Positions 24,449 through 33,458 of a stretch of 64,000 nt of DNA are shown piece by piece. The notes beneath the pieces were generated by a model. It made no database searches and was not told where the DNA came from. It was given only the letters and a program-made list of their open reading frames with translations. The number at the start of each line of letters is the position of its first letter. The first letter of the stretch is position 1. A program made the position numbers and the translations under genes. Source of the stretch: CAYJLW01 sp964370965 (GTDB lineage Bacteria; Actinomycetota; Acidimicrobiia; UBA2766). The stretch lies in assembly GCA_964370965.1 (NCBI GenBank), contig CAYJLW010000009.1, positions 1 to 64,000 of the forward strand. The letters are read 5' to 3'.

Positions 24449-26260
24449 ATGCCAGGGCGGATACCCGAAGAAGACCTCGAGCGGGTGCGGGCGGCCAGTG
24501 ACATCGTGGAGGTGGCGTCAGAGCGCCTCACGCTGAAGCGCAACGGCCGCCGCTACGTGGCGCTGTGCCCGTTCCACAACGAGAAGACGCCGTCGTTCTC
24601 CATCAACCCGGAGACCGGCCTGTACCACTGCTTCGGCTGCGGCGTTTCCGGCAACGTCTTCCAGTTCCTGATGGGTGTCGAGGACGTCGGCTTCGTGGAT
24701 GCCGTGGAGCGCCTCGCCCGCAGGGCCGGCATCGAGATCGCCTTCCTCGACGAGGCGCCCGCCGACCGCCGCCGCCGGCAGTTGCGGCCACGGATCGAGG
24801 CCGTGCTCGCCCGGGCGCGGGACTTCTTCACCGACCGCCTCCTTCGCGCCGAGGACGCGGGCGGCGCCCGGGGCTACCTCCGGTCCCGTGGATACGACCG
24901 GGACGTCGCCGTGCGGTTCGGCGTCGGGTGGGCTCCGGCCGCCCGCGACGCGCTCGTCGCCCACCTCAGGTCCGCGGGCTTCCGGGAGGAGGAGATCGCC
25001 GAGGCGGGGGTGGCCCTGCGCGACGGGGGTGGCGGTCTCCACGACCAGCTCCGGGGCCGGGTGGTCTTCACGATCTCCGACCCACAAGGCCAGCCGATCG
25101 GCTTCGGCGGCCGGGCCCTGGAGGCGGCAGGCCCGAAGTACCTCAACACGCCTGAGACGATGCTGTACCACAAGAGCAGCGTCCTGTACGGGATGAACTG
25201 GGCGAAGGCGGACGTGGTCGCCCGGGACGAGGTCGTCGTCGTCGAGGGCTACACGGACGTCATCGGCTTCCACCTCGCCGGGGCGACCAACACCGTGGCC
25301 ACGTGCGGCACCGCCCTGGGTGACCAGCACCTGCGCCTCCTGAAGCGCTTTACGCCCCACGTCGTGCTGGCTTTCGACGGGGACACCGCCGGCGAGGCCG
25401 CCACGGAGAAGGTCTTCGAGGCCACGTCGCGCCTCGGTCTCGACGTACGGGTCGCCCTCCTGCCCCGGGGCACCGATCCCGCCGAGCTCGCCGCCGAGGG
25501 CTCCGCGGCCGTGGAGCACCTCCTGGCGCGCACCGTCCCGCTCCTCGAGTTCAAGGTCGACCACGCCGTCGCCGGCATCGCCATGGATTCCGCCGAGGGC
25601 GAGAGGCGAGCGCTCGACGCGGGAGCGGCGGCGGTCGCCGCCCACCCGGACAGCCTCGCCCGTCGCAACGCCGCCCGAGGCCTTGCGCGGCGCCTCCGTG
25701 ACGTCACCGAGGACGTCGCCATCGAGCGGGTCGAGGCTCTCCGTCGCGGCGAGGCGCCGCCGGCGACGGCCCGCCCGGGGTCTGATTCCCCGGTGCGGGT
25801 ACCGCGGGTCGAGGCGGCAGCGCTCTGCGCACTGCTGCAGCGACCCGCCACGACCCTGGGCGGCGTCCCCGACCTCTCCCCGGAGTGGTTCACCGCGGCC
25901 TCTGCCCGGTCCCTGGCAGCGGTCGTCGTCCCGGCCGCCCGGGCCCGGGCCGGAGACGCCGTGCCCGGTGCCGCCGGCGACGACCGCCCGCTGGATGTGG
26001 GGTCGCTCGGAGTCCCGGCCGAGGCGCTCTCCCTGGCCGGGCGTCTCGCGGTCATCGAGCCGCCTGGATTCGACGCCCTCGAGGATTTCGCCCGGGAAGC
26101 CGCCACGGCGCTGCAGCGGGTGTGGGTGGCGCGCCGCATCCGGGAACTGCACCATGCGCTACAGGTCGCCGAGTCTGCGGGCGATGTAGACACCGTGCAG
26201 ACGTGTGATGACGAGTTGGTAGCTTTCATCGATCTGAAGCAGTCCATGGGGGAGTCGTGA
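24449..26260 (+). CDS. dnaG: DnaG primase
   Basis: 603 residues. The CHC2 zinc finger is 'CPFHNEKTPSF' and 'YHCFGCGVSGN'. The TOPRIM core has 'VVEGYTDVIGFHLAG' and 'AFDGDTAGEAA'. The C-terminal helicase-binding part (after ~430) is Ala-rich and poorly conserved. It makes RNA primers for replication with DnaB. The start is set by the hexamer at 24436. The stop overlaps the rpoD GTG by four bases, giving the classic dnaG-rpoD pair. Confidence 0.96.
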   Translation: MPGRIPEEDLERVRAASDIVEVASERLTLKRNGRRYVALCPFHNEKTPSFSINPETGLYHCFGCGVSGNVFQFLMGVEDVGFVDAVERLARRAGIEIAFLDEAPADRRRRQLRPRIEAVLARARDFFTDRLLRAEDAGGARGYLRSRGYDRDVAVRFGVGWAPAARDALVAHLRSAGFREEEIAEAGVALRDGGGGLHDQLRGRVVFTISDPQGQPIGFGGRALEAAGPKYLNTPETMLYHKSSVLYGMNWAKADVVARDEVVVVEGYTDVIGFHLAGATNTVATCGTALGDQHLRLLKRFTPHVVLAFDGDTAGEAATEKVFEATSRLGLDVRVALLPRGTDPAELAAEGSAAVEHLLARTVPLLEFKVDHAVAGIAMDSAEGERRALDAGAAAVAAHPDSLARRNAARGLARRLRDVTEDVAIERVEALRRGEAPPATARPGSDSPVRVPRVEAAALCALLQRPATTLGGVPDLSPEWFTAASARSLAAVVVPAARARAGDAVPGAAGDDRPLDVGSLGVPAEALSLAGRLAVIEPPGFDALEDFAREAATALQRVWVARRIRELHHALQVAESAGDVDTVQTCDDELVAFIDLKQSMGES

Positions 26261-27603
26261 GGGCCGGTCAGCCATACGACGAAGCCGCACCTGCGGAGCC
26301 GGTGGCCCCGCCCGCCGTCCAGACCGACGACGGCGCGCCCGGCGGAACCGGCGCCACGTCCCGGCCAGGCGCGTCCCCCACCGGCGAGGAGGCCGCTGCC
26401 ACGACCGCCGGGGCGGTCGCCGCCGACCCCTCCGCAGCGGGCCCCGGTGGCGGTGCCCCGCCCCTCAACGGCGTGCCCGAAGACGTGTGGACGGCGATCT
26501 TGGCCAAGGGCGGCCGGGCGAAGCGGGTCACCCTGAGCGACATCTTCGAGGCGGTCGGTGACGAGCAGCCCCCGGACCTCCTCGACGCCCTCTACACGAG
26601 ACTGCAGACGGCGGGCATCCGCGTCGTCGACGACACGCGCGAATCGGCCTCTCTCACCCGGGCCGACTTCGACGACACCGCCGGGGGCATCTCGGACGAT
26701 CCCGTGCGCGTGTACCTGCAGGAGATCGGCCGGGTGGAGCTCCTCGCCTTCGAGGACGAGGTGCGCCTCGCGAAGGAGATGGAACGCGGGATCGACGCCA
26801 CCCGGCGTCTCGAGTCGTCCGCCGACCTCTCCGAGGACGACGTCCGTCGCCTCGAACGGGACATAGAGAAGGGCCTCCAGGCCAAGAACCACCTCGTCGA
26901 GGCCAACCTGCGCCTCGTGGTCTCGATCGCGAAGCGCTACATGGGGCGGGGAATGCCGTTCCTGGACCTCATCCAGGAGGGCAACCTCGGCCTCATCCGG
27001 GCCGTGGAGAAGTTCGACTGGCGCAAGGGCTTCAAGTTTTCGACCTACGCCACGTGGTGGATCCGTCAGGCCATCACGCGGGCGCTCGCCGACCAGTCCC
27101 GCACGATCCGCATCCCGGTTCACATGGTGGACACGATCAACCGTCTTCTGCGCATCCAGCGCGACCTCGTCCAGCAGCTCGGTCGCGACCCGACCCCCGA
27201 GGAGATCGCGGAGGAGATGGAGACCACTCTCGAACGGGTGCTGGAGATCCAGCGCGCCTCCCAGGAGCCGATCAGCCTTGACGTGCCCGTGGGCGAGGAC
27301 GAGGACTCCCAGCTCGCCGAGTTCATCGAGGACCCCCACGCCGTCATGCCCGAGGACGCCGCCTTCCGGATGCTGTTGCAGGCCGAGATCCGCGTGGCGA
27401 TGGACGTGCTCAGCGACCGCGAGCAGGAGGTCATCCGGTTCCGTTTCGGCCTCACCGACGGCCAGCCCAAGACTCTCGAGGAGGTCGGCCAGCGCTTCGG
27501 TGTCACCCGGGAGAGGATCCGTCAGATCGAGGCGAAGACCCTGTCGAAGCTCCGCCACCCCCACCGCAACCAGGACCTGCGGGACTTCCTCGAAGAGGAT
27601 TGA
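26257..27603 (+). CDS. rpoD: Primary sigma factor RpoD/SigA
   Basis: 448 residues. A disordered Ala/Pro/Gly-rich N-terminus (~1-70) precedes a region 1.1-like segment. Region 1.2 is 'DPVRVYLQEIGRVELL'. Region 2 has 'NLRLVVSIAKRYMGRGMPF', 'LIQEGNLGLIRAVEKFDW' and 'GFKFSTYATWWIRQAITRA'. Region 4 has 'VIRFRFGL' and 'EEVGQRFGVTRERIRQIEAK'. These intact regions indicate the housekeeping factor that reads the TTGACA/TAnnnT promoters in this window. It is coupled to dnaG by a GTGA overlap. Confidence 0.96.
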   Translation: MRAGQPYDEAAPAEPVAPPAVQTDDGAPGGTGATSRPGASPTGEEAAATTAGAVAADPSAAGPGGGAPPLNGVPEDVWTAILAKGGRAKRVTLSDIFEAVGDEQPPDLLDALYTRLQTAGIRVVDDTRESASLTRADFDDTAGGISDDPVRVYLQEIGRVELLAFEDEVRLAKEMERGIDATRRLESSADLSEDDVRRLERDIEKGLQAKNHLVEANLRLVVSIAKRYMGRGMPFLDLIQEGNLGLIRAVEKFDWRKGFKFSTYATWWIRQAITRALADQSRTIRIPVHMVDTINRLLRIQRDLVQQLGRDPTPEEIAEEMETTLERVLEIQRASQEPISLDVPVGEDEDSQLAEFIEDPHAVMPEDAAFRMLLQAEIRVAMDVLSDREQEVIRFRFGLTDGQPKTLEEVGQRFGVTRERIRQIEAKTLSKLRHPHRNQDLRDFLEED

Positions 27604-27628
27604 GCCCCCTCCCCCTTCCGGGCAGGAG

Positions 27629-27649
27629 CGGTTTCGGAGAACCAAACCG
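27629..27649 (+). terminator. Weak stem-loop after rpoD
   Basis: CGGTTT and AAACCG form a six-base stem around a nine-base loop, 26 bases after the rpoD stop. No T-run follows, so this is at best a weak or factor-assisted terminator. Confidence 0.3.
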
Positions 27650-27736
27650 ACCTCGGGCGTGGTCGTTGGGGGTGAGAGGGGCGTGTCCGTGACGGGCCGC
27701 GGATCCCTCACACCATTCCAGGAGAGCGATCCCGCC

Positions 27737-27901
27737 ATGACGCTACGTCGAGACCGGGCGCGTCGGCACCTCCTCCCGCAGGCGGTCATGTCGGCGGGCG
27801 TCCTCTGTGCGTGTGGTGCGTCGGGGCCCGGCCCGTCACCGCCACGGGGTGCCGCCGTTCTCACCGGGGGGCCGGCGAACGTGCAGCGGTCGACGCCTTG
27901 A
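27737..27901 (+). CDS. Possible small protein (54 aa), doubtful
   Basis: ATG 27737 with a loosely spaced GGAG 12 bases upstream. The product starts 'MTLRRDRARRHLLPQAVMSA' and then has 'GVLCACGASG', which looks like a weak lipoprotein signal, then a Pro/Gly-rich tail. Its TGA overlaps a TTG that could start the next gene (TTGA). It may be a real short exported peptide or the leader of the following gene. No family recognised. Confidence 0.3.
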   Translation: MTLRRDRARRHLLPQAVMSAGVLCACGASGPGPSPPRGAAVLTGGPANVQRSTP

Positions 27902-28464
27902 CCGGGGGTGCGGCGGTCTTCGCCCACGTGACGTCCGGCAGCTCAGGTGGCACGGCCGTCGTGCTCGCAGGTGTTCTCGTGGCGGCTCTCGGGGCGGGGC
28001 GTCTCGCGGGTCTCGGCCGGCGCCTCGTCCCAGAGTGGGCCGGAGGCGCGGGGCTCGTGGCCGGGGTCCTCTGTGTCGCCCTCGGGGGCCAGGCCGTGGA
28101 CGCCGTCGCCCGCATGCGACGCCCCGCGACCCGGGGCAGCGTCGTCATAGTCGCCCCCCCTGACGGCACCCGGGCGCGCTCGGAGACTGTCCGGGTGCGA
28201 CTCCGGGTGAGGGACTTCACGCTCGAAGACCAGGGGGGAATCCATCCGGCGCGATCCGGGCACGGCCACGTCCACATCGCTCTCGACGGCGTCACGAGCC
28301 GGATGACGAGCGGCACGGAGGTGGAGACGTGTGTCCCGGCCGGCCGGCACAGGCTCCGCGTGGCTCTCGCTGCGGAGGACCATCGGCCCTTCCGGAGCGA
28401 AGCCGCCGATGAGATCGTGGTCGTGGGCGCCCCGGGCGTCCGCTGTGGAACGGACGCAACTTGA
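27898..28464 (+). CDS. Membrane protein with exported beta domain, unknown function
   Basis: 188 residues if TTG 27898 is used; GTG 27811 and GTG 27928 are alternatives in the same frame and none has a clear ribosome binding site. Two hydrophobic segments ('AVVLAGVLVAALGAGRLAGL' and 'GAGLVAGVLCVALGGQAVDA') precede a ~95-residue domain with 'GRGHVHI'-like wording (the text reads SGHGHVHIALDG) and a late 'CVPAGRHRLRVALAAEDH'. The His-rich strand hints at a small metal- or ligand-binding beta sandwich, an inference only. The stop overlaps the ECF sigma start (TTGA), so it belongs to that operon. Confidence 0.62.
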   Translation: MTGGAAVFAHVTSGSSGGTAVVLAGVLVAALGAGRLAGLGRRLVPEWAGGAGLVAGVLCVALGGQAVDAVARMRRPATRGSVVIVAPPDGTRARSETVRVRLRVRDFTLEDQGGIHPARSGHGHVHIALDGVTSRMTSGTEVETCVPAGRHRLRVALAAEDHRPFRSEAADEIVVVGAPGVRCGTDAT

Positions 28465-28994
28465 GAGCACAAGAGCCTGCCCGGCGCGCCGGGCGTCGAG
28501 TCCGGGAGCCGGGGGCGGAGGAGGTTCTCCTCGCGGTCGCCCGCGACGTCTACCCCGGTCTCGTGCGCTACGCGGCGACCATCGCCGGGGCGGACGCGGC
28601 CGAGGAGGCCGTCCAGGACGCCCTGGTGCGGGCGTGGCGCTACATCGACGGCTACGACGGCCGCGGGACCCTGCGGGCTTGGCTGTTCCGGATCTGCGAG
28701 CGGTGTGCCTACGACGCGGCGAGGCGGGCGGCGGCACTGCCCGTGCCCGACCAGGAAGCCGTGGTCGCCGGAGGCGGCCACGCCGGTGCCCATCAGGGAC
28801 GTGTCGAGCTGGAGCAGCTCGTCGCCTCCCTGCCGCTCGCCGAGCGCCAGGCCTTCGTGCTCACGCAGGTGGTGGGTCTGCGCTACAGGGAGACCGCCGA
28901 GGCTCTCGACGTCCCCATCGGGACGGTGCGCTCCCGCGTCGCCCGCGCCCGGCGTCTCCTGGCGGCGGAGTTGCGCAAGGCCGCTGTGGCGTGA
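28461..28994 (+). CDS. ECF-type RNA polymerase sigma factor
   Basis: 177 residues from a TTG that overlaps the previous stop. Region 2 is seen in 'YPGLVRYAATIAGADAAEEA' followed by 'VQDALVRAWRYIDGYDGRG' and 'LRAWLFRICERCAYD'. Region 4 is 'LPLAERQAFVLTQVVGLRYR' then 'AEALDVPIGTVRSRVARARR'. It would direct a stress or envelope regulon. The gene directly downstream encodes a zinc-finger membrane protein, overlapping by four bases, the usual sigma/anti-sigma arrangement. Confidence 0.93.
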   Translation: MRAQEPARRAGRRVREPGAEEVLLAVARDVYPGLVRYAATIAGADAAEEAVQDALVRAWRYIDGYDGRGTLRAWLFRICERCAYDAARRAAALPVPDQEAVVAGGGHAGAHQGRVELEQLVASLPLAERQAFVLTQVVGLRYRETAEALDVPIGTVRSRVARARRLLAAELRKAAVA

Positions 28995-29596
28995 ACTGCG
29001 AGGAGGCACAGGAGATCATCTCGGCCGCCCTGGACGGAGAAGCGACCGAACTCGAAGAGGCCCGGGCCCTGCGCCACGCCCGGGACTGCCGCGACTGCGG
29101 CGAGGTCGTGAGCGGCTGGGACAGGGGGGGCGTCCGCCAGGTCGACGACGTCATGACGGCGACGTTCCCGCCCCTGCCCCCAGCGCTGAGGTGGGCGCTC
29201 TGGGGTGTGGCCGGCGTGTGTCTCGTCGCCGGAGGGCCCATGGCCCTCGGGCTCGACGTCCTCCCGATCGGGGGCGCCTCGGCAACCCATCTGGTGCGCG
29301 ACGGCGCCCTCGCCGTGGTGCTGGGAGCGATCCTCGTCGTCGCGGTCCTGCGACCCCGCTGGGCGCGTCCGATGGCCGTGCTGGCGACGCTCGCCGTCGC
29401 CCTGCAAGTCGTCGGAGGTGTGACCGACGTCGCGACCGGCAGGGTGAACGGGGGTTTCGAGGCCGTGCACGTGGTCGACGTCGTCGCTGTCGCCCTGGCC
29501 TGGATCGCCGCCGCCGCCTCGCGGCCGCGCCTGCAGCTCCCCGGACAGGGGGGTGGGTCCCGTCTGCTGCGCGAACCTCCCCCGACACCCACGTAG
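28991..29596 (+). CDS. Zinc-finger membrane anti-sigma factor
   Basis: 201 residues from GTG. The N-terminus has Cys3 and the HARDCRDC segment (H-x3-C-x2-C), the ZAS zinc-binding signature that clasps ECF sigma factors. Four or five membrane helices follow ('LRWALWGVAGVCLVAGGPM', 'LAVVLGAILVVAVL', 'MAVLATLAVALQVVGGV', 'VVDVVAVALAWIAAAA'). Multiple helices, rather than one, make it a variant anti-sigma. GTGA overlap with the sigma gene indicates coupling. Confidence 0.85.
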   Translation: MNCEEAQEIISAALDGEATELEEARALRHARDCRDCGEVVSGWDRGGVRQVDDVMTATFPPLPPALRWALWGVAGVCLVAGGPMALGLDVLPIGGASATHLVRDGALAVVLGAILVVAVLRPRWARPMAVLATLAVALQVVGGVTDVATGRVNGGFEAVHVVDVVAVALAWIAAAASRPRLQLPGQGGGSRLLREPPPTPT

Positions 29597-29621
29597 AACC
29601 ACTTCCGGCCCGGGGCCCAGG

Positions 29622-29627
29622 TACCTT
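29622..29627 (+). promoter_or_regulatory. -10 hexamer of the YibE/F gene, leaderless
   Basis: TACCTT ends six bases before ATG 29634; no ribosome binding site is visible. Confidence 0.45.
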
Positions 29628-29633
29628 GCTGCC

Positions 29634-30893
29634 ATGGGCCACCATGACGCCGCCGGGAACGACTCGCCCGTCTCCGGTCGGCTCCACCGGAGGCTGACGG
29701 CGGCCGTGGTGCTGCCGTTGGGTGTCATCACGGTGGTTCTCGCCGTCCTGACCTGGCCGGGGCGTGCGACTCTCGCCCGGCGCCTGCCCGAGGGGGTGGG
29801 CATCCCGAAGGACGCATCTCTTCTCGACGCGGACGTGGAGGGGGTGCGCCTGGACAAGTGCACCTTCGTGCCGGGCGCCGAAGGCCCCACCATCTGCGAC
29901 CACGTCACGGTGCGCCTGCGCGAAGGCCCGGACGCCGACGAGACGGTCTCCTTCGAGGTCCCGCCTTCGGCCTCCAGCCCGGAGTTGCGCGAGGGGGAGC
30001 GCATCGTCGTCCTGGAGTCCAAGGGCGCCGACCCCCGCCTCCGCTACACGTACTTCGACCATGTGCGCCGGACTCCGGTCGTCGTGCTCGCGGCTCTCTT
30101 CGCCGCCGCTGTCTTGGCGCTGGGTCGACGGCGGGGCCTCGGGGCGCTCGCCGGGCTCCTCGTGACAGTGGGGGCCCTCACGGTCTACATGGTGCCGGCG
30201 ATCCTCGGCGGGACGTCACCCGTGTTGGCGGCCGTCGTGACGGCGTCGGGGGTGATGATCGCCACGCTCTACCTGGCGCACGGCTTCAACCTGCGGACGA
30301 CGGTGGCGCTCTTCGGCACGCTCGGCGCCCTTGTGCTCACGGCGCTGCTCGCCTGGGTGTTCGTGGGCGCCTCACGCATCTCCGGCCTCGTTTCCGAGGA
30401 GGCCCTCCTCGTGCGGGTGCAGGCGGGCGCGCTGAACCTGGAGGGACTCGTCCTGGCGGGGATCGTCATCGGGGCCCTCGGGGTCCTCGATGACGTCACT
30501 GTCACGCAGGTGTCGGCTGTGTGGGAGATCCGGGAGGTCGACCGGACCCTCGGCCTGCGCGAGCTCTACCGGCGTGGTCTGCGCGTGGGTCGCGACCACA
30601 TCGCGTCGACGGTGAACACTCTGGTGCTGGCCTACGCCGGGGCGGCGCTGCCCCTCTTCATCCTCTTCAACCTCTCGGACCAGTCGGCGGCTTCGATCCT
30701 GAACGGCGAGACCGTCGCCACGGAGGTCATCCGTACCCTCGTGGGCAGCCTGGGCCTCGTGGCCGCGGTCCCCCTGACAACGCTGTTGGCGGCCTGGGCG
30801 GCGCGCTCCGGTGCCCCGTCTGTGGCGGAACCTCCGCACCGGGACTTCCCTCCGCTGGGTGACGACTGGCCGGTCTTCGACGACGCGCCCTGA
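29634..30893 (+). CDS. YibE/F-like polytopic membrane protein
   Basis: 419 residues. A first helix (~22-42) is followed by a ~90-residue outside domain ('YTYFDHVRRTPVVVLAALFAA' closes it) and then seven or so helices. The core 'GVLDDVTVTQVSAVWEIREVD' and 'HIASTVNTLVLAYAGAALPL' are signature stretches of the YibE/F family. The role is unsettled in the literature. Position between an ECF operon and the zinc transporter does not define it. ATG 29634 is supported by TACCTT six bases upstream. Confidence 0.87.
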   Translation: MGHHDAAGNDSPVSGRLHRRLTAAVVLPLGVITVVLAVLTWPGRATLARRLPEGVGIPKDASLLDADVEGVRLDKCTFVPGAEGPTICDHVTVRLREGPDADETVSFEVPPSASSPELREGERIVVLESKGADPRLRYTYFDHVRRTPVVVLAALFAAAVLALGRRRGLGALAGLLVTVGALTVYMVPAILGGTSPVLAAVVTASGVMIATLYLAHGFNLRTTVALFGTLGALVLTALLAWVFVGASRISGLVSEEALLVRVQAGALNLEGLVLAGIVIGALGVLDDVTVTQVSAVWEIREVDRTLGLRELYRRGLRVGRDHIASTVNTLVLAYAGAALPLFILFNLSDQSAASILNGETVATEVIRTLVGSLGLVAAVPLTTLLAAWAARSGAPSVAEPPHRDFPPLGDDWPVFDDAP

Positions 30894-30914
30894 TCGGCCC
30901 GGTGAGGTCCGCTG

Positions 30915-31721
30915 TCAGGGCGCCGGTCGCAGGACGCGTCCGGCGCCCTGGGCGAGGAGGAACAGGCCCGCGGCGGCGAGGACGATCGTGCCGCCGGGGG
31001 CGAGGTCGGCGTGGTACGCGACTGTGAGGCCGGCCACGACTGCGACGACGCCGGTGCCGGCCCCCAGGACGAGGGCGCCCGTGAAGGAGCGGGCCAGCAC
31101 CTGGGCGGCGGCGACGGGGAGGACGAGGAGGGCAGCGACGAGGAGCACACCCACGACCCGCATGCCGAGGCCGACGACGAGGGCCACGAGCACGACGAGG
31201 GCCTGGTTGAGTCGGCGGACCGGGAGGCCGGACACGCGGGCGAGGTCCTCGTCCAGGACGAGGGCGAAGAGCTGCCTGCGCAGGAGGACCACGGAGGTGC
31301 CGGTCACGACGGCGAGCGCCCCCATGACGGCGACGTCCGTGCGGGTCACGGTGAGGATGGAGCCGAAGAGGTAGGCGAAGAGGCCGGCGTTGAGGGCGCC
31401 GGCGGCGCCGGCGAAGACCACTCCGGCGGCGAGGCCCGTGTAGAAGAGGATGGCGAGTGCGACGTCGCCCGCGGTGCCGAAGCGGGTGCGGACCTCGTCG
31501 ACGGCGAGAGCTCCGGCGACGGCGAGCAGGAGGCCTACGCCCAGTGGGGTGATCCCCAAGAGGACGCCGAGGGCCACACCGGCGAAGGCGACGTGACCGA
31601 GGCCGTCCCCGATCAGGGACATGCGCCGTGCGACCACGAACGTGCCCACGAGGGGGGCTGAGGCGCCCACGAGGAGACCCGCCGCCAGGGCGAGTTGCAT
31701 GTACTCCCGCCCGAACATCAC
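30915..31721 (-). CDS. znuB: ZnuB-like metal ABC transporter permease
   Basis: 268 residues with about eight membrane helices. ABC-3 family wording is clear: 'VGASAPLVGTFVVARRMSLIGDGL' near the N-terminus, then 'HVAFAGVALGVLLG' and 'ALVVLVALVVGLGMRVVGVLL'. It forms the channel for zinc (or manganese) import. The start overlaps the znuC stop by four bases. Ends convergent with the YibE/F gene, 21 bases apart. Confidence 0.9.
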   Translation of the reverse strand: MMFGREYMQLALAAGLLVGASAPLVGTFVVARRMSLIGDGLGHVAFAGVALGVLLGITPLGVGLLLAVAGALAVDEVRTRFGTAGDVALAILFYTGLAAGVVFAGAAGALNAGLFAYLFGSILTVTRTDVAVMGALAVVTGTSVVLLRRQLFALVLDEDLARVSGLPVRRLNQALVVLVALVVGLGMRVVGVLLVAALLVLPVAAAQVLARSFTGALVLGAGTGVVAVVAGLTVAYHADLAPGGTIVLAAAGLFLLAQGAGRVLRPAP

Positions 31722-32464
31722 GGCCCGCCGCGGGGGAGTTCGTGGGGTGCCCGGACGGGTCTGCCCGGGAGCGGGTGGGACACCAGGGTGGGGGCGTCGC
31801 CCGCCACGCGACCGCCTTCGAGGGCGACGACGCGGTCCACGAAGCCCTCCAGGCCGGGGAGACCGTGTGTGATGAGGATGACGGTCGTGTGGTGGTCGGC
31901 GTGCAGGGCGTTGATGACGGCGAGGAAGCGCTCCAGGCTGGCGGCGTCCACGCCGGCCGTGGGCTCGTCGAGGACCAGGAGGTCCGGCGACGCCGCCAGG
32001 GCGCGGGCGAGGAACATGCGCTGGCTTTCCCCACCGGAGAGCCGCCCTGCGCGGCGGCGGGCGAGACCGCCGAGTCCGGTGGCCGCGAGGGCGGCCGCGA
32101 CGGCGTCGGCGGCGCCCGTCGAGCGGCGTGTCTGGCGGGATCGGTCGCGGCCGGCCAAGCCGGAGGCGACGACCTCGGCGACGGTCGCGGGCAGCGTGGC
32201 GTCAACTACGGGCCGCTGTGGTACGTAGCCGATTCGGGACCAGGCGCGGAACGCCTCCAGGGGCGTGTCGAAGAGGCGGATCTCGCCGGTATCGGGACGG
32301 AGGAGGCCCAGGAGGAGCCTGACGAGGGTTGACTTCCCGGAGCCGTTCGGTCCCGCGAGGGCGCAGAACTGGCCCTGCGGCACGACGAGGTCGATCCCGT
32401 GGACGGCGGTGCCCCCACCCGGGTAGGAGAACTCGAGGCCGCTGGCATCCACTGCGGTGGGCAT
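31718..32464 (-). CDS. znuC: ZnuC-like metal ABC transporter ATPase
   Basis: 248 residues. Walker A is GPNGSGKST, Q-loop 'YVPQRPVVD', signature LSGGESQR, Walker B 'LLVLDEPTAGVD' and the switch His in 'VILITHGLPG'. It powers ZnuB. The ATG at 32464 has no ribosome binding site; TAGACT ends six bases upstream, so the znuCB mRNA is probably leaderless with a Zur-like site over its -35 element. Confidence 0.92.
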   Translation of the reverse strand: MPTAVDASGLEFSYPGGGTAVHGIDLVVPQGQFCALAGPNGSGKSTLVRLLLGLLRPDTGEIRLFDTPLEAFRAWSRIGYVPQRPVVDATLPATVAEVVASGLAGRDRSRQTRRSTGAADAVAAALAATGLGGLARRRAGRLSGGESQRMFLARALAASPDLLVLDEPTAGVDAASLERFLAVINALHADHHTTVILITHGLPGLEGFVDRVVALEGGRVAGDAPTLVSHPLPGRPVRAPHELPRGGP

Positions 32465-32470
32465 GGCGCG

Positions 32471-32505
32471 AGTCTATGCCCGGAGTGCCGAAATGAGAAT
32501 CGCTC
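32471..32505 (-). promoter_or_regulatory. znuC promoter with Zur-like half-site
   Basis: On the minus strand TTCTCA (32499-32494), 17 bases, TAGACT (32476-32471), six bases, ATG. The plus-strand TGAGAATCG at 32494-32502 overlaps the -35 and matches one arm of actinobacterial Zur/Fur-type boxes; the other arm is degenerate. Confidence 0.5.
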
Positions 32506-32561
32506 CCAGAAGCGTGGCCGGCACCGGCCGCCCGTGTCGATCCTCCCGGGCCGGACCCGCC

Positions 32562-33458
32562 CTATGGGCAGTCCAGGGCCGAGCGCAGGGTGCGGAGGTT
32601 GGCCCTCATGACCCCGAAGTAGTCGAGGCCTCGCCGGCGGTCGTCGGCGCTGAGGCCCTCGAGGGGGTCCAGGATGGCGGTGTGCAGACCCCCCGCCTCC
32701 CGGGCGACGGTGCGGGCGATCTTGGGGCTCCCGAGGCTCTCGGAGAAGACCGTGGTGACGCCGTGGCTGCGGGCGAAGTCGGCGACCTCCCTGATCCGTT
32801 GCGGTGCGGGCTCGGCCTCCGGGGAGATCCCGGTGACGGCGACCTGACGGAGGCCGTAGGCGGCGGCGAGGTAGCCGAAGGCGGCGTGGGTGGTGACTAC
32901 GTCCCGGCGGGCGCAACCGGCGAGCCCCGCCCGGAACTCGTCAGCGACGGTGGCGAGCTCGGCCTCGAGGCGAGCGAGGCGTTGGCGGATCCGGGACCGC
33001 AGCGCGGGAGCGGTCTTCTCCATGGCGAGGGCGACGTTGTCGGCCATCCGGGCCATGAGGTCGGGGTCCAGCCAGACGTGGGGATCCGTTGCGTCGCCTC
33101 CGGCGTCCGTGCGGAGGGGGAGACCGTGGAGGACGTCGACCGCCCGGGTGCCGTTCAGGTTGCCGAGGGCGCGCTCGAGGGCGGGCTGGAAGCCCCCGCC
33201 GGCGTACAGGACGACGTCGGCCTCGGAGAGGGCGTCGAGCGCGGAGCGCGTCAATTCCAGGTCGTGGGGTTCGGAGCCCGTCGGCGTGAGGTTCGTCACG
33301 CGGACGCCGGAGCCGCTGATGCGGGACGCGGCGAAGGCCAGGGGGTAGAACCCGGCCACGACTCGGACCCCCCCTTCGTCCCTGCCGCCGGAGCATCCGG
33401 TGGGGACGAGCGCCAGGAGGGCAGCGAGGGAAACGAGAACGATTCTCACTATGCTCAT
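32562..33458 (-). CDS. znuA: ZnuA-like zinc-binding lipoprotein of ABC transporter
   Basis: 298 residues from ATG 33458; GTG 33449 is an attractive alternative because TAACAT ends seven bases before it (leaderless). A short hydrophobic signal ends at 'ALVPTGCSGG', a weak lipobox. Cluster A-I ligands are visible: His in 'GSEPHDLELT', His in 'DPHVWLDPDL', His in 'TTHAAFGYLA'; the fourth acidic ligand would lie near 'VFSESLGSPK'. No His-rich loop is present, which is common outside Gram-negatives. It captures zinc (or manganese) outside the cell for ZnuBC. The gene is 97 bases upstream of znuC, and each has its own metal-box candidate. Confidence 0.9.
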   Translation of the reverse strand: MSIVRIVLVSLAALLALVPTGCSGGRDEGGVRVVAGFYPLAFAASRISGSGVRVTNLTPTGSEPHDLELTRSALDALSEADVVLYAGGGFQPALERALGNLNGTRAVDVLHGLPLRTDAGGDATDPHVWLDPDLMARMADNVALAMEKTAPALRSRIRQRLARLEAELATVADEFRAGLAGCARRDVVTTHAAFGYLAAAYGLRQVAVTGISPEAEPAPQRIREVADFARSHGVTTVFSESLGSPKIARTVAREAGGLHTAILDPLEGLSADDRRRGLDYFGVMRANLRTLRSALDCP

